Source: Achromobacter agilis (GTDB lineage: Bacteria > Pseudomonadota > Gammaproteobacteria > Burkholderiales > Burkholderiaceae_B). From it: a stretch of DNA of 64,000 nucleotides. Shown here piece by piece: positions 8,931 through 16,343 of this stretch. The position numbers and the translations under genes were made by a program. The notes beneath the pieces are model-generated. The model was not told the DNA's origin. It saw only the letters and a program-made list of their open reading frames with translations, and searched no databases. The stretch is from NCBI RefSeq assembly GCF_900496965.1, contig NZ_UFQB01000010.1, positions 1 through 64,000 on the forward strand. Reading direction: 5' to 3'. Within the stretch, counting starts at the first letter, position 1. The number at the start of each line of letters is the position of its first letter.

Positions 8931-10310
8931 ATGAAAGATGCTCCCGAAGCCACACTCATCGACCATTTGGCCCATCTGCGGCGCAAACCTATCGTGCCGG
9001 ACACGCGCGAGCGGCTGGCGCAGGCTTTGCTGGACTGGTTCACCGCGGGTTGGTCCGCCAGCCAGACCGCGGCCGCCGGCCGCTACTGCCGTGTGGCCGA
9101 AGACCTCCACCCGGGCCCGGGGTCGGCGCCGGTGTTCGGCGGCAGGGCGATAAGCGCCAACGGCGCCGCCTTCGCCAACGCCGCCATCGCCCACATCCGT
9201 GAAATCGACGACGCGCATCGCGCCGCGATGCTGCATCCAGGCGTGGTGTCCATCACGCCGGTTCTGGCGCTGGCCGCGGGCGGCGGGTTGAGCGGCCGCC
9301 AGGTCGCGGACGCGGTCATCGCGGGCTATGAAGTGTCCTTGCGCGTGGGCGAGGCGTTGGGCGCCGGGCATGCGGCCGGCTTTCATGCCACGGCCACCGC
9401 GGGCGCGACCGGCGCGGCGGCGGCCGCGGGCACGGCCCTGGGCCTGGCGCCGGCGCAATTGCACCATGCGCTGGGCATCGGCGCGACACAGGCGGCGGGC
9501 CTGTGGCAATTGGTGGATGACGGCGCGCACGAATCCAAGTCGTTGCATCCGGCCTTCGCCGTGCGCAACGGCCTGGCCGCGGCCTACGCCGCGCGGGCGG
9601 GCCTGCCGGGAGCGCGCCGCTATGTGACGGGGGCGCGCGGCATGTATCGCCTGCTGGGAGGAGACGGCCCGCTGGCGGCGCTGGATGGCGGCCTGGACGC
9701 GCCGGAACGCCTGAATACCGCCACCATCAAGGCCTGGCCGTGCTGCGCGCAACTGTTCACGCCGCTGGACGCCATCCGCGATCTGCTGGATACCCACGGA
9801 GTCGAGCCCCAGGCCATCGAATCGGTGGACATCGAGATCTTTACGCACGCGCTCAAGATCGCCGGCGTGGACTGGCCCGCCAAACCGGCGGAAACCTGCT
9901 TCAGCCTGCGCTACGTCGCGGCGCGACTTCTGCTCTCGGGCAAGCTGGGCATCGAGGACATGGAAGCGCCCGATCTGCGGGCGCAAGACCTGCTGGCCAT
10001 GGCAGGCCGCATCACGGTACGGACCAGTGGCGAGTTCCAGCGGGAATTTCCCCGGCTGCGCCCCAGCCGCGTCGTGCTGACGTTGAAGGACGGCCGCAAG
10101 CTGGACGCGCTGAGAAAGCTGCGCCGGGGCGATCCGGAAGATCCCTACACCTGGGAGGCGCTGCAGGCGCGCATGCGCGCGTTTGCGCCGGCGATGGACG
10201 ACGGCTCGGCCGAGGCCATCGTGACCTGGTGCGAACGCTTCACGGATGCGGGGCGAGACAGCGAGATCTGCCTGCCGCCGCCGGCGCTGTTCGGCGCGGC
10301 GGGGCGGTAA
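8931..10310 (+). CDS. MmgE/PrpD family protein
   Basis: About 459 residues, typical for the family of 2-methylcitrate dehydratase, cis-aconitate decarboxylase and iminodisuccinate epimerase. Recognisable parts are GRAISANGAAFANAAIAHIR, EIDDAHRAAMLHPGVV, ALGIGATQAAGLWQLVDDGA and the lid region ATIKAWPCCAQLFTPLDAI. The nearby ATG at 8916 is within the palindrome, so I prefer the ATG at 8931 (MKDAPEATLIDH); neither has a clear ribosome site. It faces the convergent IclR gene, and the lyase/oxidase operon lies beyond. Here an epimerase or dehydratase of a polycarboxylic acid is plausible; the exact reaction is not determined. Confidence 0.9.
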   Translation: MKDAPEATLIDHLAHLRRKPIVPDTRERLAQALLDWFTAGWSASQTAAAGRYCRVAEDLHPGPGSAPVFGGRAISANGAAFANAAIAHIREIDDAHRAAMLHPGVVSITPVLALAAGGGLSGRQVADAVIAGYEVSLRVGEALGAGHAAGFHATATAGATGAAAAAGTALGLAPAQLHHALGIGATQAAGLWQLVDDGAHESKSLHPAFAVRNGLAAAYAARAGLPGARRYVTGARGMYRLLGGDGPLAALDGGLDAPERLNTATIKAWPCCAQLFTPLDAIRDLLDTHGVEPQAIESVDIEIFTHALKIAGVDWPAKPAETCFSLRYVAARLLLSGKLGIEDMEAPDLRAQDLLAMAGRITVRTSGEFQREFPRLRPSRVVLTLKDGRKLDALRKLRRGDPEDPYTWEALQARMRAFAPAMDDGSAEAIVTWCERFTDAGRDSEICLPPPALFGAAGR

Positions 10311-10329
10311 GAGGGCGAGGGCCGCGGCC

Positions 10330-11058
10330 TCAGGGACAGGCTTTCGGCGTCCAGGCCGCGGGCGGCGTCGTGCGAAACCCCTGCTGCGCAAGCTCGTGGC
10401 GGACGATGTCCACCGCCTTGCGCTGCGCGGCCTCGTTGTGGCGCGAGGCCAGCCCCAGCACCACCAGCGCGCCGACGAAGGTGTCGTCGCCATCGAAGAC
10501 GGGCAGGGCGACCGACGCCATTTCGGCGACCCGCTCCGAGCGGGTCATGGCATAGCCCTTTTCATGGATGTCGCGTTCCAGCGGAGTGGCGCCGCCGGTG
10601 AAGGCGCGCAGCACGTGCGCCGACGAGCCGCCGTCCTTCAGGCTGATCCGCTTGCCCACCTCGACATGGTGGCGCACTTCCTTGGACGTGTTCTCACGGT
10701 ACAGGCAGATGCGGTCGTCGCCGCTGCGCACGTACAGCGCCACGGTTTCGCCCGTCTGTTCCATGACGTTGCGCAGCACCGGCTGCAGGCGCGACCCCAG
10801 GTCGAAGGTATCGCGGTACAGCATGCCCATGTGCAGCAGCGCCGGCCCCAGCGCGTAGGTGCTGCTGTCGTAGCGGTGAATCATGCGGGCCTTGGTGAAA
10901 ACACCCAGCAGGCGCAGCAGGGTGGCTTTGTCCAGCCCGGTGCGGTCGGCCAGATCTCGCAGGGACAGGCGCAGGCTGTCCTCGCTGAAGCACTCCAGGA
11001 TGGAGATGCCGCGTTCGAGCACGCCGGCGGGCGGCTTAGGGGAATTCTCGCTTGACAC
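10330..11058 (-). CDS. IclR family transcriptional regulator
   Basis: 242 residues with a GTG start at 11058 (AGGAAA five nt upstream). An N-terminal winged helix (VLERGISILECFSEDSLRLS, LRDLADRTGLDKATLLRLLG) is followed by the IclR effector domain (RISLKDGGSSAHVLRAF, then FDGDDTFVGALVVLGLASRH). IclR proteins control adjacent catabolic genes and respond to a pathway metabolite. It is transcribed away from the FAD-oxidase operon and towards the MmgE/PrpD gene. Inverted repeats lie in its own promoter region and at the MmgE/PrpD start. Confidence 0.92.
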   Translation of the reverse strand: MSSENSPKPPAGVLERGISILECFSEDSLRLSLRDLADRTGLDKATLLRLLGVFTKARMIHRYDSSTYALGPALLHMGMLYRDTFDLGSRLQPVLRNVMEQTGETVALYVRSGDDRICLYRENTSKEVRHHVEVGKRISLKDGGSSAHVLRAFTGGATPLERDIHEKGYAMTRSERVAEMASVALPVFDGDDTFVGALVVLGLASRHNEAAQRKAVDIVRHELAQQGFRTTPPAAWTPKACP

Positions 11059-11080
11059 GGTTTCCTATGCGTCCTTATAG

Positions 11081-11114
11081 TTTCGATGAATAAAACATAT
11101 TTTAATCAATGAAA
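11081..11114. promoter_or_regulatory. Candidate IclR operator (site B)
   Basis: TTTCGATGAATAAAA (11081-11095) faces TTTTAATCAATGAAA (11100-11114). Read on the opposite strand the second arm is TTTCATTGATTAAAA, 12 of 15 positions matching the first. The arms match site A at 12 and 13 of 15 positions. The site lies between the divergent IclR gene and the FAD-oxidase operon and could control both. Confidence 0.6.
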
Positions 11115-11215
11115 TGAAAAGCGGCTACCGGACCAGGGACCGCCGCCTTCATTCACCAGGAGACCCGCGTCGCGCGGCATCGGGCTTTATGCCCGGCCGT
11201 GCGATCCACAGCATT

Positions 11216-12661
11216 ATGCCCAATCAGTTTGATGCATTCCTGGCGGCGTTGGCTGCCATCGTCGGCAAGGATCACGTCTTGACGGGGCAGGCCGGCACGG
11301 CCCGCTACACGGCAGACTGGCGCCGGAACTTCCCCGGCGCCGCGCTTGCGGTGGCGCGTCCCGCCGATACGCAACAGGTGTCGCGCGTGGTGGCGCTGAG
11401 CGCCCGCCACGGCGTGGCGGTGGTGCCGCAGGGCGGCAATACCGGACTGGTCGGCGGATCCACCCCCGACGCTTCGGGCCGGGAGCTGGTGCTCAGCCTG
11501 GACCGTATGACGGCGGTGCGGCGCGTGGACGCGCTGGACAACAGCATCACGCTGGAGGCGGGCTGCACGGTGCTCGCCGCGCAGGAAGCGGCGGACGGGG
11601 CCGGCCGGCTGTTCGCCCTTTCGTTGGCCTCCGAGGGCAGCGCGACGGTGGGCGGCGTGGTGTCGACCAACGCGGGGGGCGAGCAGGTGCTGCGCTATGG
11701 CAATACCCGCGACCTGACGCTGGGGCTGGAAGTGGTGTTGGCCGACGGCAGCGTGCTGGACCAGTTGGGCACGCTGCGCAAGGACAACACCGGCTATGAC
11801 CTGAAACAGCTGTTCATCGGCGGGGAGGGCACGCTGGGCGTGGTGACGGCGGCGTCCTTCAAATTGCACGCGCAGCCCGCCAAGGTGTTGACCGCCTGGG
11901 TGGCGGTGCCCACGCCGCAGGCGGCGGTGGACCTCCTGTGCCGGCTGACCGGCGCCGTGGGCGAACGCGTTACGGCCTTCGAACTGATCGGCCGCCAGAC
12001 GCTGGCGCAGGTGCTGGCGCATCCGCTGGACGGCATGCGCAACCCGCTGACGATCGATACGCCGTGGTCGGTGCTGTTCGACGTCTCCGAAACCTCGGCA
12101 TTGATGGATCCCGAACCCGCGGTGCATGCTGTGTTGGAAGCCGCCATGGAGGCGAGCGCCGTGACCGACGCGGTCATCGCGGCGTCCGGCCGCCAGGCGC
12201 ATGAGCTGTGGGCGCTGCGCGAGCACGTGCCGGAAGCCCAGCGGCTGGACGGCCCGTCCATCAAGCACGACATCTCGGTCGCGGTGTCGCGCATCCCTGA
12301 ATTCATCGCCGCGGCCGGCGCGGCGCTGGAGGCCCTGATGCCCGGCATCCGGATCGTCTGCTTCGGGCACGTCGGCGACGGCAATCTCCACTACAACCAG
12401 AGCAAGCCCGCCGGCATGGACGAGGCAGCTTTCCGCGCGCAGGAACAGGCCGTGCACGACGCCGTGCATGGCGCGGCCGCGCGCCTGGGCGGATCGATTT
12501 CGGCCGAACACGGCATCGGCCGGCTCAAGCAGCAGGCCTTCCTGCAATACAAACCCGCCGTTTCGGTGGCGGTCATGCAGCGCATCAAGCAGGCGCTGGA
12601 CCCGCACTGCACCTTCAACCCGGGCCGCCTGTTGCCGCGTCCCGTCCACCAGCCTTCCTAA
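11216..12661 (+). CDS. FAD-linked D-2-hydroxyacid dehydrogenase (GlcD/D2HGDH-like)
   Basis: 481 residues from MPNQFDAFLAALAAIVG at 11216; an upstream in-frame ATG (11114) lies within the operator and adds an unlikely tail. The FAD_binding_4 motif PQGGNTGLVGGSTPDASG is near residue 75. The C-terminal FAD-oxidase domain has CFGHVGDGNLHYN (metal and substrate-binding His residues) and ISAEHGIGRLKQQA. Relatives oxidise D-lactate, glycolate, D-malate or D-2-hydroxyglutarate and pass electrons to a quinone or flavoprotein. First gene of a six-gene run with short gaps. It may oxidise the 2-hydroxyacid released by the neighbouring lyase (inference). Confidence 0.9.
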   Translation: MPNQFDAFLAALAAIVGKDHVLTGQAGTARYTADWRRNFPGAALAVARPADTQQVSRVVALSARHGVAVVPQGGNTGLVGGSTPDASGRELVLSLDRMTAVRRVDALDNSITLEAGCTVLAAQEAADGAGRLFALSLASEGSATVGGVVSTNAGGEQVLRYGNTRDLTLGLEVVLADGSVLDQLGTLRKDNTGYDLKQLFIGGEGTLGVVTAASFKLHAQPAKVLTAWVAVPTPQAAVDLLCRLTGAVGERVTAFELIGRQTLAQVLAHPLDGMRNPLTIDTPWSVLFDVSETSALMDPEPAVHAVLEAAMEASAVTDAVIAASGRQAHELWALREHVPEAQRLDGPSIKHDISVAVSRIPEFIAAAGAALEALMPGIRIVCFGHVGDGNLHYNQSKPAGMDEAAFRAQEQAVHDAVHGAAARLGGSISAEHGIGRLKQQAFLQYKPAVSVAVMQRIKQALDPHCTFNPGRLLPRPVHQPS

Positions 12662-12680
12662 TCACCCAGGATCCCGCGTC

Positions 12681-14045
12681 ATGTCCGTTTCCGTTTTCGA
12701 TATGCAATCGCTCCAGCATCTGTGGAGCACCGATGAACTGCGCGCCATCTTCTCCGAGGAAAACCGCATCCAGAAGTGGCTGGATTTCGAGGCCGCGCTA
12801 GCCGAAGCGCAGGCCGAGCTCGGCATCATCCCGGCCGAGGCGGCCCGCGAGATCCGCGCGCAGGCCAAGGTGGCCAACATCGACGTCGGCCAGATGTCGG
12901 CGGAAATCCGCCGCATCAAGCATTCGCTGGTGCCGGCGCTCAAGCAGTTGCAGGCGCGCTGCGGCGGCGACCTTGGAGAATGGCTGCACTACGGCGCCAC
13001 CACCCAGGACGTGGTCGATACCGGCGTGGCGCTGCAGCTCAAGGAAGCGCATGCCGTGATCCTGCGCGACGCGGCGGCCGTGGGCCAGGAGCTGGCGCGG
13101 CTGGCGCAGGCCCATCGCGACACGCCGATGGCGGGGCGCACCCACGGCGTGCAGGCCTTGCCGATTACCTTCGGCCACAAGTGCGCCGTGTGGCTGGACG
13201 AGTTGTCGCGCCACCGTGACCGCCTGAAGGAATGCGAGCCTCGCGTGCTGGTGGGCATGGTGGTCGGTGCCGTCGGCAGCCAGGCCTCGCTGGGCGAGCA
13301 GGCCGAGGAGGTGGAGCGCCGCACGCTGGCGAAGCTCGGGCTGGGCGCGCCGGCCGTGAGCTGGGCGCCGGCGCGCGACCGCTTCACGGAATACGCGCTG
13401 GTGCTGGCCATGCTGGGCGCGACCCTGTCCAAGATCGGCAACGAGCTTTTCAATATGCAGCGCAATGAGTTCGGCGAGGTGGAGGAGGCCTTCTCCGCGG
13501 GCAAGCTCGGTTCGTCGACGATGCCGCACAAGCGCAATCCGACCTCGGCCGAAAACCTGGCCGGCCTGTGCCGGCCGCTGCGCGCCAGCGCGGCGCTGAT
13601 GCTCGAAGGCATGGTGCAGGAAGGGGAGCGGGACGGCATCGCCTGGAAGATCGAATGGAAGGCGTTGCCCGAATGCTGCCTGATCGCGGGCGCTATGTTG
13701 TTTCAGGCCAGGAACCTGCTGGCCGGGCTGCGCGTGGACGCCGAGGCGATGGCGCTGAACCTGGACCGCATGCGCGGCTATCTGCTGTCCGAACACGTCA
13801 TGCTGGAACTGTCGGAGCGCGTGGGCAAGCAGACCGCGCACGAATGGATCTACGAGGCCTCCATGCATGGCATCAGCAACAAACTCGATTTCGCGCACGC
13901 GCTGCGCCAGCACAAGGAGCTGGCCAGCCTGCTGGGCGAAGCGGAAATCCAGCGCCTGACCGATCCGGCGGGCTACCTGGGGCAGTGCGCCGCCTCGGTG
14001 GACCGGGTGGTGGAAACGCATCGATCCGGCTGGCTGGGCGCCTGA
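12681..14045 (+). CDS. Aspartase/fumarase superfamily lyase (PurB/PcaB-like)
   Basis: 454 residues. The superfamily signature GSSTMPHKRNPTSAENLA (mobile loop with the catalytic Ser) is near residue 280. YGATTQDVVDTGVALQL and AGRTHGVQALPITFGHK hold the other conserved active-site regions. Such tetrameric enzymes break C-N or C-O bonds next to a carboxylate, usually releasing fumarate, or run the PcaB cycloisomerisation. It starts 19 nt after the dehydrogenase gene. It is probably not the purine-pathway PurB, because it sits in an IclR-controlled operon with a transporter protein and an oxidase. Substrate unknown. Confidence 0.9.
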   Translation: MSVSVFDMQSLQHLWSTDELRAIFSEENRIQKWLDFEAALAEAQAELGIIPAEAAREIRAQAKVANIDVGQMSAEIRRIKHSLVPALKQLQARCGGDLGEWLHYGATTQDVVDTGVALQLKEAHAVILRDAAAVGQELARLAQAHRDTPMAGRTHGVQALPITFGHKCAVWLDELSRHRDRLKECEPRVLVGMVVGAVGSQASLGEQAEEVERRTLAKLGLGAPAVSWAPARDRFTEYALVLAMLGATLSKIGNELFNMQRNEFGEVEEAFSAGKLGSSTMPHKRNPTSAENLAGLCRPLRASAALMLEGMVQEGERDGIAWKIEWKALPECCLIAGAMLFQARNLLAGLRVDAEAMALNLDRMRGYLLSEHVMLELSERVGKQTAHEWIYEASMHGISNKLDFAHALRQHKELASLLGEAEIQRLTDPAGYLGQCAASVDRVVETHRSGWLGA

Positions 14046-14086
14046 GCGCCACGGCCGGCATACAAAAACGACAGGAGACAAACACC

Positions 14087-15079
14087 ATGCGAATTGCTTT
14101 CCCGAGCCTTCCCGGCGCGCGCGCCGTCCTGGCCGCGGCGCTGGCCGTGACAGCGCTGGCCGGCGGCGCCGCCAGCGCCGCGTATCCCGACCGTCCGATC
14201 ACGCTGGTGGTCGGCTTCCCGCCCGGCGGCGGGGGCGATCTGTACGGACGCCTGATCGCAACGGCCCTGGGCAAGACGATCGGCCAGACCGTCATCGTCG
14301 AGAACCGTCCGGGCGCGGGCGGCAACATCGCCGCCAGCCAGGTCGCCAAGGCCGCGCCCGACGGCTATACCGTGCTGCTCGCCATGAGCGGCAACCTGGC
14401 GGTATCGCCCGCGCTCAAGCCCAAGACCCTGCCATACAAGGTGCCGGACGATTTCGCGCCGGTCGGGCTCATCCTGGAGGCGCCGCACGGGCTGTTCGTG
14501 GCGACCCAGTCGCGCTTCAAGACCGCGCAGGAGGTGATCAAGGCGTCCCGGGAAAAAGAGCTGACCTTCGCCTCGACGGGAACGGGCGCCGCCGCGCACA
14601 TCGGCATGGAGACCATCAAGGAGCTGGGGCACCTGAAGCTGCTGCACGTGCCCTATAAGGGGTCCGGTCCGGCCATCACGGACATGATCGGCGGGCAGGT
14701 GGACATGTTTTTCGCCACGGCCTCGCCGCTGGTGCCGCAGGTGCAGCAGGGCCAGTTGCGCGTGCTGGCGTTGACCGGCAGCCAGCGCAGCCCGGTACTG
14801 CCCGACGTGCCGACCTTCAAAGAGCTGGGCATCGATATGACCATGACGCAATGGTATGGGCTGGCCGCGCCCGCCGGTACGCCGCCCGAGGTGCTCAAGG
14901 TGCTGTCCGACAACCTCTCGCGCGCGCTGAAGGATCCGTCCGTGCGGAATACGATCCGCAAGGATGCGGCGATGGAGCGCGACCTGCCGCTGGACAAGTT
15001 CCGGCAGTACATTGTCGAGGACATCGCCAACTACCGCAAAGCCGCCACGCCCGATCTGCTCAAACAGATCGGCCAATAG
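14087..15079 (+). CDS. TTT (Bug family) periplasmic substrate-binding protein
   Basis: 330 residues starting at 14087 with AGGAG about 10 nt upstream. The signal peptide (MRIAFPSLPGARAVLAAALA) is followed by the family opening YPDRPITLVVGFPPGGGGDL. VIVENRPGAGGNIAASQVAK and YKGSGPAITDMIGGQVDMFF are also typical. Bug proteins bind small carboxylates and feed the TctA/TctB permease, often encoded elsewhere; no intact TctAB is in this window. In the middle of the operon, it suggests the substrate is an imported carboxylic acid. Confidence 0.95.
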   Translation: MRIAFPSLPGARAVLAAALAVTALAGGAASAAYPDRPITLVVGFPPGGGGDLYGRLIATALGKTIGQTVIVENRPGAGGNIAASQVAKAAPDGYTVLLAMSGNLAVSPALKPKTLPYKVPDDFAPVGLILEAPHGLFVATQSRFKTAQEVIKASREKELTFASTGTGAAAHIGMETIKELGHLKLLHVPYKGSGPAITDMIGGQVDMFFATASPLVPQVQQGQLRVLALTGSQRSPVLPDVPTFKELGIDMTMTQWYGLAAPAGTPPEVLKVLSDNLSRALKDPSVRNTIRKDAAMERDLPLDKFRQYIVEDIANYRKAATPDLLKQIGQ

Positions 15080-15119
15080 CAAGTCTTTCATTCCGTTCAA
15101 TCATCCTGGAGATTCCGTC

Positions 15120-15461
15120 ATGCTGCAGAACTGGACCGAGACGCTCGCCAACAACCGCAAGGCCGGCGAGGCACTGGGCAAGCACAACCCGCAACTGTTG
15201 ACCGCATTCCGCGCGCTGAACCAGGCGCAGGGCGCCACCGGCACGCTGGACGCCAAGACCCGCGAGCTGATCGCGCTGGCGGTCGCGGTGACGACGCGCT
15301 GCGACGGCTGCATCGCGGCGCACGCGGACGCCGCCCGCAAGGCCGGCGTCACCGAGGCCGAGCTCAGCGAAGCGTTGGCCACGGCTATCGCGCTGAACGC
15401 GGGCGCGGCCTACGTCTATTCGCTGCGCGCGATGGACGCGCTGTCCGCCGGACAGGCGTGA
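15120..15461 (+). CDS. Carboxymuconolactone decarboxylase (AhpD-like) family protein
   Basis: 113 residues, starting with MLQNWTETLANNRKAGEALG. The AhpD-type redox motif is in VTTRCDGCIAAHADAARKAG (CxxC then His). The short family has peroxidase or thiol-disulfide activity, and some members are true decarboxylases; the CxxC-xxxH pattern favours the redox type. Its stop overlaps a possible GTG start of the rhodanese gene, so translation of the two is probably coupled. In the pathway it may protect against peroxide or reduce a disulfide intermediate (inference). Confidence 0.9.
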   Translation: MLQNWTETLANNRKAGEALGKHNPQLLTAFRALNQAQGATGTLDAKTRELIALAVAVTTRCDGCIAAHADAARKAGVTEAELSEALATAIALNAGAAYVYSLRAMDALSAGQA

Positions 15462-15475
15462 ACGGGAACCCGCGC

Positions 15476-16339
15476 ATGTACACCACCCTGATCGATGTGA
15501 AGGATCTCGCCCGCGCCCTGGCGGGCCCGGGACGGGACGGCGTGCTGGTCCTGGATTGCGGTTTCGACCTGGCCGACCCCGGCGCGGGGCGCCGCCAGTA
15601 CGAGGCCGGCCATATCCCCGGCGCGGCCTACGTGCACCTGGACGACACGCTGAGCGGCGCCAAGACCGGAATGAACGGGCGTCATCCGCTGCCGGACCGC
15701 AAGGCTTTTGCGGCCGCGCTGGGGGCGCTGGGCGCCAGCAGTGCTACGCAGATCGTCGCCTATGACAACGCGGGCGGCATGTATGCCGCGCGCCTGTGGT
15801 GGCTGCTGCGCTGGATCGGCCACGAGGCCGTGGCGGTGCTGGACGGGGGGATCGTCGCCTGGAAGGCGGCTGGCCAGGCGCTCTCCACGGCGCCGCCGGC
15901 GCCGCGCGCGCCGGGCGGCCTGACGGCGCGCGATGGCCGCCAACGCACGCTGACGTACGGGGAACTGCGCGACGCGCTGGCGGCGGGCGACCGGGTCGTG
16001 CTGGACGCCCGCGCGCCCGACCGCTACCGCGGCGAGAACGAAACGATGGACAAGGTCGGCGGCCACATACCCGGCGCGCGCAACCGGTTCTTCCGCGACA
16101 ATCTCGACGCCGATGGGCGCTTCCTGCCGCCGGAACAATTGCGCCAGGCGTTCACGGCCCATCTGGACGGCCGCGCGCCCGCCGCGGTAATCAACCAGTG
16201 CGGCTCGGGCGTAACCGCATGCCACAATCTGCTCGCCATGGAAATCGCCGGCCTGACCGGCGCGGCCCTGTACCCCGGCTCGTGGAGTGAATGGAGCGCC
16301 CAACCGGACGCGCCCGTCACCACGGGTCCCGACGCCTAG
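15476..16339 (+). CDS. Tandem-rhodanese sulfurtransferase (SseA/TST-like)
   Basis: 287 residues from MYTTLIDVKDLARALA; a GTG at 15458 that overlaps the preceding stop would add six residues. Two rhodanese domains are visible: the inactive N-terminal one (DCGFDLADPGAGRRQYEAGH, IPGAAYVHLDD) and the C-terminal one with active-site loop INQCGSGVTACHNLLAM, the Cys carrying persulfide. CGSGVTA is the loop of 3-mercaptopyruvate sulfurtransferases. It is followed after 4 nt by a molybdopterin enzyme, so it may process sulfur released in the pathway or sulfurate the molybdenum cofactor (inference). Confidence 0.92.
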   Translation: MYTTLIDVKDLARALAGPGRDGVLVLDCGFDLADPGAGRRQYEAGHIPGAAYVHLDDTLSGAKTGMNGRHPLPDRKAFAAALGALGASSATQIVAYDNAGGMYAARLWWLLRWIGHEAVAVLDGGIVAWKAAGQALSTAPPAPRAPGGLTARDGRQRTLTYGELRDALAAGDRVVLDARAPDRYRGENETMDKVGGHIPGARNRFFRDNLDADGRFLPPEQLRQAFTAHLDGRAPAAVINQCGSGVTACHNLLAMEIAGLTGAALYPGSWSEWSAQPDAPVTTGPDA

Positions 16340-16343
16340 AAAC

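Noticed and set aside
8913-10493. 526-codon frame on the minus strand across the MmgE/PrpD gene
   Set aside because: Low-complexity Arg/Gly/Gln sequence; the plus strand encodes a complete, recognisable protein.
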